Source: Acholeplasmatales bacterium
GTDB lineage: Bacteria > Bacillota_I > Bacilli_A > ML615J-28 > CAG-313
Direction of reading: 5' to 3'
NCBI GenBank assembly: GCA_003539625.1
Contig: DPOU01000027.1
Location: forward strand, 62,001-126,000
Length of the DNA: 64,000 nt
The notes beneath the pieces are model-generated. The model had not been told where the DNA came from. It ran no database searches and was given only the letters and a program-made list of their open reading frames with translations. Of the stretch, positions 37,649 through 45,876 are shown piece by piece; position 1 is the first letter of the stretch; every line of letters starts with the position of its first letter. A program made the position numbers and the translations under genes.

Positions 37649-38498
37649 ATTTTTTTACCAATTCTATTTTTTCATCAAAGATTAAAATTTTCTTTTCTTT
37701 GTATAATGCACCAACTGCACGTTTAAATGCGCTCTTACTCATATTAAAATGACGGCTTATTTCTTCAGGGGTTGAAGAATTGCCTAAAGGAATAACTCCT
37801 CCCATAGTTTCTAATTCATTCAATATAATGGATGCATCATCTAATCTTGTCTTTTCTTTTTGTTCAATCATACTACCATTCGCATCGTTGTGTTCGTTAA
37901 TATGAATAATCTTAACACTGACAATTTCACCTAAATGATATTTACGTCTTGTCATACTTTTATGAATATAGATATACTGATAACTATCGGTGAAAAGCCC
38001 TAATCCTGTTGAAGTTAGTCTACAAACAGTAGCTTCAACTTTATCGCCAATGCAAAGAAGAGAAGGCTTGCTTTTTAAATCTTCTTTGTTAATAATTCTT
38101 GCAACTAATTGATCGTGTTTTACTTTAAGTATACAAGGGACTTTGTCACCTACTTTAGGCCAAGCAAGTTTGTTGGTTGGTAAGTAATCGTTAGAAAGAA
38201 GAATATCTTTAGCAACGCCAATATTGACAAATACCCCCACATCACAAGTATTTACTACTTCAACAAAGTCATATTTGGTTGCGGTGATAATTGGTGTTTC
38301 CATAGTAGCACAAAGTCGTTTTTTATTATCGTAATATAAAAAAGCATCAATAATCTCACCAATTTTTAAACGTCTAATAGATTGGTTAAAATGTAAGAAT
38401 ACAAAAGTAGTTTCATCATTACCATATGGCGCAAGAGTATAACTGATGTCTGTTTCACGCTTTACAATGAATTTACCTATTTCGCCAATTTTTAGCAT
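37647..38498 (-). CDS. cvfB: S1 RNA-binding domain protein CvfB
   Basis: 283 residues with repeated S1-like OB folds and a C-terminal winged helix (EISRHFNMSKSAFKRAVGALY), the CvfB/YitL layout. In Staphylococcus CvfB binds RNA and affects virulence gene expression. The ATG at 38498 is used; an in-frame GTG at 38507 is part of the AAGGTGAC ribosome site. It lies opposite to its neighbours inside the rpsP-rplS block. Confidence 0.9.
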   Translation of the reverse strand: MLKIGEIGKFIVKRETDISYTLAPYGNDETTFVFLHFNQSIRRLKIGEIIDAFLYYDNKKRLCATMETPIITATKYDFVEVVNTCDVGVFVNIGVAKDILLSNDYLPTNKLAWPKVGDKVPCILKVKHDQLVARIINKEDLKSKPSLLCIGDKVEATVCRLTSTGLGLFTDSYQYIYIHKSMTRRKYHLGEIVSVKIIHINEHNDANGSMIEQKEKTRLDDASIILNELETMGGVIPLGNSSTPEEISRHFNMSKSAFKRAVGALYKEKKILIFDEKIELVKK

Positions 38499-38523
38499 AT
38501 TAGTCACCTTCCTAAGTACAATT

Positions 38524-38532
38524 ATTATAGCA
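38524..38532 (-). promoter_or_regulatory. Extended -10 promoter for cvfB
   Basis: TGCTATAAT on the minus strand (TATAAT at 38529-38524). The -35 region is weak. Confidence 0.6.
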
Positions 38533-38611
38533 CAAAATTAAATAAAAATATATCTTTTTACATAATTGAAAATAAAAAAATGAAAAAATTCATGAAAACG
38601 TTATTTAGAAC

Positions 38612-38640
38612 TTTACAAAAATACCAAAAATTAGTATAAT
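38612..38640 (+). promoter_or_regulatory. Promoter for methyltransferase-like gene
   Basis: TTTACA at 38612-38617, 17-nt spacer, TATAAT at 38635-38640. Confidence 0.72.
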
Positions 38641-38663
38641 ATAACTGAAGAAAGGATAAATAT

Positions 38664-39425
38664 ATGAAAAATTTAAATAGTTATATTAGAAGATTAGAAA
38701 AAGGTATGGAAGATAAATTATTTTTCTTACCACATTTAGATATGAACGAATATGATGTTATCGTTGAATTCGGTTGTGCCAATGGTCGCTTATTGCGTCG
38801 TATTCAACCTGTTGTTGATCGTACTATAACAACACTAGTAGGATTTGATAAAAATGAAGATATCCTTGAAATAGCACGAAACATTTCACCTGAAATGGTT
38901 TTTACATCAAATTGGGAAGATGTTGAAAAAATACTTGCAAAAAAACAAAAGAAGAGTTTAATAATTTTTAGTAGTGTATGGCATGAAATAGGAAGAGAAA
39001 ACTACGAAAAAATATTTAAAGAAATGAAAGAATTCGATGCTATAGTTATAAGAGATATGAAATCACCAATTCAAGGTGCAGAACCAATTGATGCCCCTAC
39101 AAGAACAAGAATAGCTAAACATGTTCCAAAGTGGCAATTTGAAGAATTTGAAAACAAATGGGGTAGAATTGATAATAAAGAAAATTTATACCGTTTCTTA
39201 TTAATGTATACATATCTTGATAACTGGGATGAAGAAATGAAAGAAGATTATTTCTCTACACCATGGGCTGAAATTGATTGGGCATTAGAAGATGAATATG
39301 ATAAAATCTATGTTAATTCATATACACTAGAATCAAAGAAAAATGAAATTGAGCGTATATTCAATCACTCAATGAAAGATATTACTCATCATCAAGTAAT
39401 CTACGTTAGAAAAACCGATAAATAA
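38664..39425 (+). CDS. SAM-dependent methyltransferase-like protein
   Basis: 253 residues with a class I methyltransferase N-terminal half. Motif I is VIVEFGCANGRLLRRI, an acidic motif II is TTLVGFDKNED, and FSSVWHEIGRE resembles the post-II region. The C-terminal half has many Trp and acidic residues (NWDEEMKEDYFSTPWAEIDW) and no family I recognise. The substrate is unknown. Ribosome site GAAAGGA. It has its own promoter and precedes the rplS promoter. Confidence 0.75.
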   Translation: MKNLNSYIRRLEKGMEDKLFFLPHLDMNEYDVIVEFGCANGRLLRRIQPVVDRTITTLVGFDKNEDILEIARNISPEMVFTSNWEDVEKILAKKQKKSLIIFSSVWHEIGRENYEKIFKEMKEFDAIVIRDMKSPIQGAEPIDAPTRTRIAKHVPKWQFEEFENKWGRIDNKENLYRFLLMYTYLDNWDEEMKEDYFSTPWAEIDWALEDEYDKIYVNSYTLESKKNEIERIFNHSMKDITHHQVIYVRKTDK

Positions 39426-39437
39426 ATTCCTAATTAC

Positions 39438-39466
39438 TTGCGATAATTTCTAAAATATGGTATAAT
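39438..39466 (+). promoter_or_regulatory. Promoter for rplS
   Basis: TTGCGA at 39438-39443, 17-nt spacer, TGG-extended TATAAT at 39461-39466. Confidence 0.72.
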
Positions 39467-39469
39467 ATC

Positions 39470-39572
39470 AAATGGTGTGGGCTTACGCCACATCAATGCA
39501 CGATATTCCGCTGATATAACATACTATTAAAATAGTTGGTAATTTATATGTATGAATGTTGAAAGATAAGGA
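39470..39572 (+). ncRNA. Structured 5' leader of rplS (possible L19 autoregulatory leader)
   Basis: About 105 nt between the rplS promoter and its ribosome site. The first element is a hairpin GTGTGG/CCACAT with loop GCTTACG; other short complementary tracts follow. L19 leaders that bind their own protein are known in Bacilli. Position and a strong 5' hairpin fit, but I cannot confirm the consensus by eye. Confidence 0.45.
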
Positions 39573-39580
39573 GAGATATT

Positions 39581-39931
39581 ATGAGTCAACAATTAATTAA
39601 CGCAGTAACAAAGAACTACATGAAAAATGATGTTCCTGAATTCCGCGCTGGTGACACAGTTAGAGTACACGTAAGAATCAAAGAAGGCGAAAAAGAAAGA
39701 ATCCAAATTTTTGAAGGTTTAGTAATTTATCGCTATGGTGGAGGTATAAGCGCAACATTTACAGTTCGTAAAATATCTTCTGGTGTAGGAGTAGAAAAAA
39801 TCTTCCCAGTTCATTCACCAATGATTGCAAAAATTGAAGTAGTACGTCTTGGTAAAGTACGTAGAGCTAAATTAAGTTATATTCGTTCTCTTTCTGCAAA
39901 AGCAGCTCGTATTAAAGAACGTCGCGCTTAG
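39581..39931 (+). CDS. rplS: 50S ribosomal protein L19
   Basis: 116 residues with the L19 blocks [26 protein letters not shown] and [14 protein letters not shown]; the C-terminus is basic (RIKERRA). It lies at the 30S-50S interface. In Bacilli it normally follows trmD directly. Here about 5.5 kb of other genes intervene and rplS has its own promoter. Ribosome site AAGGAGAG. Confidence 0.97.
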   Translation: MSQQLINAVTKNYMKNDVPEFRAGDTVRVHVRIKEGEKERIQIFEGLVIYRYGGGISATFTVRKISSGVGVEKIFPVHSPMIAKIEVVRLGKVRRAKLSYIRSLSAKAARIKERRA

Positions 39932-39955
39932 TTTTCATTTTATGAATTTAACTAA

Positions 39956-39990
39956 AATAAGAACTCACTGTTTAGTGGGTTCTTATTATT
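39956..39990 (+). terminator. Terminator of rplS
   Basis: AATAAGAACTCACT and AGTGGGTTCTTATT arms (one G-U) around GTTT. Confidence 0.85.
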
Positions 39991-40039
39991 TATTTGATAG
40001 AAAATAATTAGTATTAATACTTATAAAAATTTTGTCACT

Positions 40040-40068
40040 TTGCATAGACTTTTGTCATAGATTATAAT
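40040..40068 (+). promoter_or_regulatory. Promoter for murC
   Basis: TTGCAT at 40040-40045, 17-nt spacer, TATAAT at 40063-40068. Confidence 0.68.
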
Positions 40069-40078
40069 AGGTGGTAAA

Positions 40079-41338
40079 ATGAAGTATTATTTTGTTGGTA
40101 TTAAGGGGACTGGAATGAGTGCCCTTGCAAAACTTTTAAAAGATCAAGGAAATGAAGTAGTAGGATCAGATGTTGTTGAACACTATTTTACAGAAGACTC
40201 TTTAATTGAAAAGGGAATAACAATAAAAAATTTTGATGAAAATAATATAGATAGTGATTATTTTTATATAATTGGTAATGCTTTCAATGATGAAAATATT
40301 GAAGTGAAAACAATTAAGATTAATCAGTATCAATATATGTATTATCATGATTTCATTGGTAAAATGCTTAATAAAAAAACAATAGCTTGTTGTGGAACTC
40401 ATGGTAAAACAACGACAACATATTTTTTAACAAGAATGCTAGATAAAAAATGTAATTATATTATTGGTGATGGAGATGGCAAGGGTTACGATAATGAACT
40501 ATTAGTTTTAGAAGCATGCGAATACAAAAAGCATTTTCTAAGTTATCACCCCGAACTTTTAATAATAAATAATATTGAATTAGATCATACTGATTTTTAT
40601 AAATCAATCAAAGAGTTGATAAATGCTTTTCAGTTAGCCGCAAATAATTCTAAAATTATTTTAGCTAATGGTGACGATAAAAATGTAAATAAAATAAAAC
40701 ATAGTAATAAGATTACCTATGGTTTTAAAAAGAATAATGATATTGTTATAAAAATTTTAAGCACTACAACTAAAGGTTATTATATACAAGTAAAATATCA
40801 AGTCAATTATTATTTGCACGTACCTTATTTGGGTAAACACATGATATATAACTATGTTGCAAGTTATATGGCTCTAAAAATATTAGGATATATCCCAAAA
40901 CAATTAACTAGTAATGATTTACCAAAAAGAAGATTAACTACAATAAATTATTATGATAATATATTAATAGATGATTATGCTCATCATCCAACCGAAATTG
41001 CTTCTCTTTATAATACCTTAAAGTTAAGTTATCCAAATAGAAAAATAAATGTAATCTTTCAACCTCATACCTATGAAAGGACAATTCATTTTAAAAGGCA
41101 GTTTAAAAAAGTGTTAAAAGTTTTTGATAAAGTATATCTATTAGATGTTTTTACATCAAAAAGAGAAAAATATAATTTAAATATGCAAGATAAAATTGAT
41201 AAATATTTCAAACATTTTAATAAAATAGAGGATTTAAATGTTTCTAGAATTAAAGATTATGCGGAAATATGGGTGTTTTTGGGTGCAGGACTTGCCAACG
41301 AAATCCTTTTAAATCTTATTAATAAAGAAAAAATGTGA
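40079..41338 (+). CDS. murC: UDP-N-acetylmuramate--L-alanine ligase
   Basis: 419 residues, slightly shorter than typical MurC (about 435-460). The N-terminal Rossmann motif is FVGIKGTGMSALA, the ATP loop is CCGTHGKTTTTYF, and the conserved NNIELDHTDFY and DDYAHHPTE blocks are present. It adds the first stem-peptide residue to UDP-MurNAc in the cytoplasm. Other ligases of the Mur family would differ in the HHPTE block. In Bacillus murC, ccpA and tyrS lie near each other, and the same three follow here in order. Confidence 0.94.
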   Translation: MKYYFVGIKGTGMSALAKLLKDQGNEVVGSDVVEHYFTEDSLIEKGITIKNFDENNIDSDYFYIIGNAFNDENIEVKTIKINQYQYMYYHDFIGKMLNKKTIACCGTHGKTTTTYFLTRMLDKKCNYIIGDGDGKGYDNELLVLEACEYKKHFLSYHPELLIINNIELDHTDFYKSIKELINAFQLAANNSKIILANGDDKNVNKIKHSNKITYGFKKNNDIVIKILSTTTKGYYIQVKYQVNYYLHVPYLGKHMIYNYVASYMALKILGYIPKQLTSNDLPKRRLTTINYYDNILIDDYAHHPTEIASLYNTLKLSYPNRKINVIFQPHTYERTIHFKRQFKKVLKVFDKVYLLDVFTSKREKYNLNMQDKIDKYFKHFNKIEDLNVSRIKDYAEIWVFLGAGLANEILLNLINKEKM

Positions 41339-41365
41339 AAATTTTCATAAAATTTGCAAATTATC

Positions 41366-41393
41366 TTGCAAAAAAAATAAATTGTGATATAAT
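41366..41393 (+). promoter_or_regulatory. Promoter for the ccpA-like gene
   Basis: TTGCAA at 41366-41371, 16-nt spacer, TGA-extended TATAAT at 41388-41393. Confidence 0.72.
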
Positions 41394-41437
41394 ATACGTG
41401 TAATTATGTAAAAAAATTCAGATGAAAGGGGTATACA

Positions 41438-42505
41438 ATGAAAAACGACAAACGCATGAGTCCTAATAAAATTTATGACGTTGCGGGGGCAGCTGGAGTT
41501 TCTTTAGCTACTGTTTCAAGAGTATTAAATCACCCAGAAAAAGTAAAACCCGCAACACGTGAACGTATTGAGAAAATCATTAAAGAATTAGGTTATAAAC
41601 CCAATTTAAATGCAAAAGGTTTAGCAAGCTCTAGATCAACTACTGTCGCAGTAGTAGTTCCCGAACTTACAAGAAGTTCAATTGCTGGAATGGTTGATGG
41701 TATTGCCGCAACCGCAGTTCGTAGAGGATATTTACTTAGATTATTTGTTAACGATAGTAGTAAAGCAGAAGATCCTGTTCAACAAGAACGTGAATTATGG
41801 CGCACAGTCATTTCTTCAGGGGTAGATGGTATTTTATATATCAACGATGAAATCGATAATGATTATTTAGAGATTATTAAAGAATCAAATGTTAGTGTAG
41901 TATTAACTAATACAGTTTGTAGCGATTCGGAAATACCTCACGTTGCTATTGATTATCGTAAAGCAGCTTATGAAATGACAAAAGAAATGATTAAACGTGG
42001 TAACAAAAATATTTGGATTATATCAACAATAAAAAAATATGCGGTTAATGATTTGAAAGTTCAAGGATATGAAGAAGCAATGATTGAGGCAGGGTTAGAA
42101 CCTAGAGTAATTAATGTATCGGGTAAAACCTATTTAAACGAAGTATCATATAAAGAAATACTTGAAAAAGAACATCCTGATGTAGCTATTGTAGTTCGTG
42201 ATTCAATGGCTGTTTCATTTATCAATGTTGCTAGAAATTTACATATTTCTATACCATATGAATTACAAGTAATTGGTTTTCAAAACACTAAATATGCCGA
42301 ATTATCAAGACCAACATTAACATGTATTAATACACCTATTTATGAAATTGGTGAAGTTGCAATGGACTTATTAACTGATTTAATGCATCAAGCAGAGTTA
42401 GAAGATGAATACTATGATGATGAATTAGAGAAAGTTGAGGATAAAGATATTGAGATCAATAAAGATGTTGACTATAGTATAGTATGGCGTCAATCAACAA
42501 AATAG
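41438..42505 (+). CDS. ccpA: LacI-family regulator, CcpA-like
   Basis: 355 residues. The N-terminal LacI helix-turn-helix is YDVAGAAGVSLATVSRVLN, with hinge YKPNLNAKGLASSRS. A periplasmic-binding-protein-like effector domain follows. The C-terminus carries an acidic stretch after residue 305 (EDEYYDDELEKVEDKD) longer than in Bacillus CcpA. Position between murC and tyrS supports CcpA, the catabolite control protein that works with HPr-Ser-P. Without checking the HPr contact residues the name is probable, not certain. Confidence 0.82.
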   Translation: MKNDKRMSPNKIYDVAGAAGVSLATVSRVLNHPEKVKPATRERIEKIIKELGYKPNLNAKGLASSRSTTVAVVVPELTRSSIAGMVDGIAATAVRRGYLLRLFVNDSSKAEDPVQQERELWRTVISSGVDGILYINDEIDNDYLEIIKESNVSVVLTNTVCSDSEIPHVAIDYRKAAYEMTKEMIKRGNKNIWIISTIKKYAVNDLKVQGYEEAMIEAGLEPRVINVSGKTYLNEVSYKEILEKEHPDVAIVVRDSMAVSFINVARNLHISIPYELQVIGFQNTKYAELSRPTLTCINTPIYEIGEVAMDLLTDLMHQAELEDEYYDDELEKVEDKDIEINKDVDYSIVWRQSTK

Positions 42506-42509
42506 AAGG

Positions 42510-42733
42510 AATAAAATCCTAGTAGGTTATTTTATGGCAATGTAGAGAGTTATCCGGTTGTTGAAAGGATAAACAAGTAAATAACTGAAGTACCTACATA
42601 TCAAACGTATTCGTTTGACCATATTTCGCGAGTGTAAAAGAATTATCTTTTAAATTAAGGTGGTACCGCGGAACTAAAAGTTTCGTCCTTAAGCAATTAG
42701 TAGTAATATTACTAATTACTTAGGGACTTTTTT
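42510..42733 (+). promoter_or_regulatory. T-box leader of tyrS (Tyr specifier)
   Basis: Canonical T-box AAGGTGGTACCGCGG at 42657-42671 with TGGT for the tRNA acceptor end. The CGTCC segment and a long terminator hairpin (42685-42733) are followed by a T-run. In stem I the AGAGAG motif precedes GAAGTACC; TAC at 42591-42593 is the likely Tyr specifier codon. Uncharged tRNA-Tyr would stabilise the antiterminator and switch tyrS on. No convincing promoter is visible between ccpA and the leader, so it may be transcribed from the ccpA promoter. Confidence 0.95.
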
Positions 42734-42766
42734 TATTAACTAATTAAAAAGGAAGAAGGAAAAAAT

Positions 42767-43999
42767 ATGACATTATTTGAAGAATTAAAATGGCGTGGAT
42801 TAATCCACAATATTACTGATGAAGCAGTAATAGATAAAATTAATAAAGGTGGTTTAACTTTCTATGTTGGAACTGACCCAACTGGTGATAGTCTTCACGT
42901 AGGGCATCTTTTAGTATTTATTTTTGCTAAGAGATTAGAACAAGCAGGACATCATCCACTAATATTAATTGGTGGGGCAACAGGATGCATTGGTGATCCT
43001 AAACCTACCGCTGAAAGAAAATTATTAACAAAAGAACAAACTGATCACAATGCAAAATGCTTATATGAACAAGCTAAACGTTTATTTAATTGTGAAATGG
43101 TTAATAACTATGATTGGACTCACAATATCGATATTTTAACTTTCTTAAGAACATATGGAAAATTCTTTAATGTAAATTACATGATTAATAAAGAAACGGT
43201 AAAATCTCGTTTAGATAGTGGTATATCTTACACAGAATTTTCTTACCAAATACTACAAGCACTTGATTTTGAACATCTATTTAAAACAAAAAATTGTCAA
43301 TTACAAATAGGTGGACAAGATCAATGGGGAAATATCACTTCTGGCCTTGAATTAATAAGAAAATTGCATGGTACAGAAGCAGAGGCTTATGGTCTTACAA
43401 TTCCACTATTTACTAAAAGTGATGGAACAAAATTTGGTAAAACCGAAGGCGGTGCTATTTGGCTAGATGCAACTAAAACTACACCATATGCATTTTACCA
43501 ATTTTGGATAAATACACCAGATAATGATGTAATTCGTGAATTAAAACAATTTACCTTCTTAACAAAGGAAGAAATTGAAGAAATTGAAGAATCATTTAAA
43601 AATGAACCACATTTAAGAAAAGCTCAAAAAGCTTTAGCAAAAGCTATGACTACTATGATTCACGGAGAAAAAGCTTATGAACAAGCTGTAAAACTAAGTG
43701 AAGCATTATTTAGTGGTAAGATTTCTGAATTAACTAAAGAAGAAATTGAAGTTGGTTTTGAAGGTGTTCCTCAAGTTGAAATTAATGAAGATTTAGGCTT
43801 AATTGATGCTTTGGTGTTAGTAAAAGCCGCTTCTTCAAAACGTGAAGCTCGTGACTTTATACAAGGTGGCGGTGTATTAGTAAATGGCGTACAAGAAAAA
43901 TCATTGGATGCAGTGGTATCAAAAGAAAAAGCTATTGGTTCTACATACACAGTAATCCGTAGGGGAAAAAAGAATTATTATGTAATTAAACATAACTAG
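42767..43999 (+). CDS. tyrS: Tyrosine--tRNA ligase
   Basis: 410 residues, class I synthetase. The HIGH-type motif is HVGHL and the KMSKS-type motif is KFGKTEGG; the tyrosine-binding block is YTEFSYQILQALD. A C-terminal S4-like RNA-binding domain carries SSKREARDFIQGGGVLVNG. It is regulated by the T-box directly upstream. Ribosome site GGAAGAAGGA. Confidence 0.98.
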   Translation: MTLFEELKWRGLIHNITDEAVIDKINKGGLTFYVGTDPTGDSLHVGHLLVFIFAKRLEQAGHHPLILIGGATGCIGDPKPTAERKLLTKEQTDHNAKCLYEQAKRLFNCEMVNNYDWTHNIDILTFLRTYGKFFNVNYMINKETVKSRLDSGISYTEFSYQILQALDFEHLFKTKNCQLQIGGQDQWGNITSGLELIRKLHGTEAEAYGLTIPLFTKSDGTKFGKTEGGAIWLDATKTTPYAFYQFWINTPDNDVIRELKQFTFLTKEEIEEIEESFKNEPHLRKAQKALAKAMTTMIHGEKAYEQAVKLSEALFSGKISELTKEEIEVGFEGVPQVEINEDLGLIDALVLVKAASSKREARDFIQGGGVLVNGVQEKSLDAVVSKEKAIGSTYTVIRRGKKNYYVIKHN

Positions 44000-44006
44000 G
44001 TGTATT

Positions 44007-45080
44007 ATGGAAGTAATTGAAAAACTTAATCAATTGATTGAAGAAGAAATTGCTAGGGGCGCTTTTCCTGGAGCCAACTATGCAATAGTATTTAAAGATA
44101 GCATTTATTATGGTAGTTTAGGCAATAAACGCTTACTTCCAAATCATGAAATTAATTCACTTGATACAATATATGATATGGCATCTTTATCTAAAGTAGT
44201 TTCAACAACTTCATGTATTATGAAACTGCTAGAACTTGGAAAACTTAGATTATTTACAAAAGTTAAAACTTATATTCCTGAATTCAGACACCCTAATGTT
44301 TCAATATGGCATTTGATAACACATACTTCGGGACTACCAGAAGGCTTAAGAAATATTTTAAGTTATCATAACAAGAAAGAAATAATTGACGCAATATGTC
44401 AAAGTGATTTGGTTTATGAGCCAGGAACAAAAATTAGTTATTCTGATTTAGGTTTTATAATGCTTGGAGAAATAGTTGAAAAAGTCTCTGGAATGCCCCT
44501 TAATGAATTTGCGGAAAAATACATTTTCAAACCACTAGATATGAATGATACAGGTTACAATCCTAAAGATATTAACAGATGTGCACCAACAGAAGAACGT
44601 CATGATGTCATTTTAGATGGTATTGTGCAAGGTAAAGTACACGATGAAACTTCATACTTAATGGGTGGTGTGGCAGGACATGCTGGATTATTTTCAACAG
44701 TTTTAGATGTTTCACATTTTGTGCAAATGATTTTAAATGAAGGCGTATATGAAGGTAATAGAGTATTTGAAAAAAATACGATAGATAGATTATTTGTGCC
44801 AGAAGTAACCCAAAAAACTGGTGTTATGGTAGATGAAGTAACAAGAGGACTTGGTTGGGTAATAGCAAGTCAAGCTGGTCCTAATGGTGATTTAACAAGC
44901 AAAGATACTATTCATCATACTGGTTTTACTGGTACAAGCATATGGATTGATAGACAAAACGAAATTGGTTTTTGTTTATTGACAAATAGAGTTCATCCAA
45001 CTCGTGCTAATATTTCACATATGGACGCAAGAGGAAGAATTTCTAATTTTATAATGAGTAATTTTCAAAAATTAAAATAA
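44007..45080 (+). CDS. Serine hydrolase of the beta-lactamase (class C/PBP4) family
   Basis: 357 residues. The active-site SxxK is in DMASLSKVVS, the second motif is YSDLGF (YxN-like with Asp), and the third is HTGFTG. No signal peptide is visible, so it appears cytoplasmic. Such proteins act as esterases or D-amino-acid peptidases rather than true beta-lactamases. It lies 7 nt after tyrS and 10 nt before a PIG-L deacetylase gene, suggesting shared work on a wall-derived amino sugar or peptide. That role is an inference. Confidence 0.85.
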   Translation: MEVIEKLNQLIEEEIARGAFPGANYAIVFKDSIYYGSLGNKRLLPNHEINSLDTIYDMASLSKVVSTTSCIMKLLELGKLRLFTKVKTYIPEFRHPNVSIWHLITHTSGLPEGLRNILSYHNKKEIIDAICQSDLVYEPGTKISYSDLGFIMLGEIVEKVSGMPLNEFAEKYIFKPLDMNDTGYNPKDINRCAPTEERHDVILDGIVQGKVHDETSYLMGGVAGHAGLFSTVLDVSHFVQMILNEGVYEGNRVFEKNTIDRLFVPEVTQKTGVMVDEVTRGLGWVIASQAGPNGDLTSKDTIHHTGFTGTSIWIDRQNEIGFCLLTNRVHPTRANISHMDARGRISNFIMSNFQKLK

Positions 45081-45090
45081 GGAGTATACT

Positions 45091-45774
45091 ATGGGAAAAA
45101 CAATTTTAGCTATTGGTGGTCACATTGGTGACATGGAATTAACTGCAGGTGGTGTAATGGCTACCAACGCTTTAAATGGTGGTAAAAATATTACTCTTGC
45201 TTTAACCGCAGGTGAAAGAGGAAACCCAAAACATTTAACAGTGGAAGAATATCGCAAACAAAAGATTGAAGAAGCAACAAGGTTTATGAAAATGATGAAT
45301 GGTGAAGCGATAGTACTAGAGTATCGTGATGGAGAATTACCAAATGATGAGAAAGTAAGACGTGAAGTTGCGGAAATAATCGCAAAACATAAACCAGATA
45401 TCATCATAACACATTGGCATTCTAGAATGCATAAAGACCATAATGCAACTCATTATATCGTACAAGATGCTCAATTTATTGCTAGTGTAGTTGGCACAAA
45501 AGAAGGAAGACATTATGCACCCGTTTACTTTGCTGAAAACTGGGAAGATGATCATGATTTCGATCCATATATTTATGTGGATATCACAAAAGGTTTTGAC
45601 CTTTGGTGTAAAGCATTACACGAACACTGGTTTATAATGAATAGTAGTGATTTTAAATATTATGATTATTACACATCACTTGCAAGATGCAAAGGTGCGC
45701 TTGCTAAAAAAATGTATGCTGAATGTTTCAACATACATGAATATCAAAAAAAGGTAGTTAAAGACGAATTATAA
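45091..45774 (+). CDS. PIG-L family deacetylase
   Basis: 227 residues. The zinc-site start, usually AHPDD, appears here as GGHIGDMELTAGG, a variant known in one PIG-L branch. Later motifs are LTAGERG and THWHSRMHKDHNATH, the second with further metal His residues. PIG-L enzymes de-N-acetylate amino sugars. It follows the serine hydrolase gene in the same operon. Ribosome site AAGGAG. The substrate cannot be told. Confidence 0.85.
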   Translation: MGKTILAIGGHIGDMELTAGGVMATNALNGGKNITLALTAGERGNPKHLTVEEYRKQKIEEATRFMKMMNGEAIVLEYRDGELPNDEKVRREVAEIIAKHKPDIIITHWHSRMHKDHNATHYIVQDAQFIASVVGTKEGRHYAPVYFAENWEDDHDFDPYIYVDITKGFDLWCKALHEHWFIMNSSDFKYYDYYTSLARCKGALAKKMYAECFNIHEYQKKVVKDEL

Positions 45775-45803
45775 AAATATTGCAATAAATACTAACAATA
45801 TGT

Positions 45804-45832
45804 TTGACTATTTTTGAGATAATTGATATAAT
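45804..45832 (+). promoter_or_regulatory. Promoter for the CNNM/CBS gene pair
   Basis: TTGACT at 45804-45809, 17-nt spacer, TGA-extended TATAAT at 45827-45832. Confidence 0.8.
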
Positions 45833-45876
45833 TTTAGATACAAATTTTTAAACTAATAAAGGAGTTGAAAACAAAT

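Noticed and set aside
38593..38606. cre-like site upstream of the methyltransferase-like gene
   Set aside because: TGAAAACGTTATTT matches the first 12 positions of the catabolite consensus but fails the last two, and AT-rich DNA gives such matches by chance.
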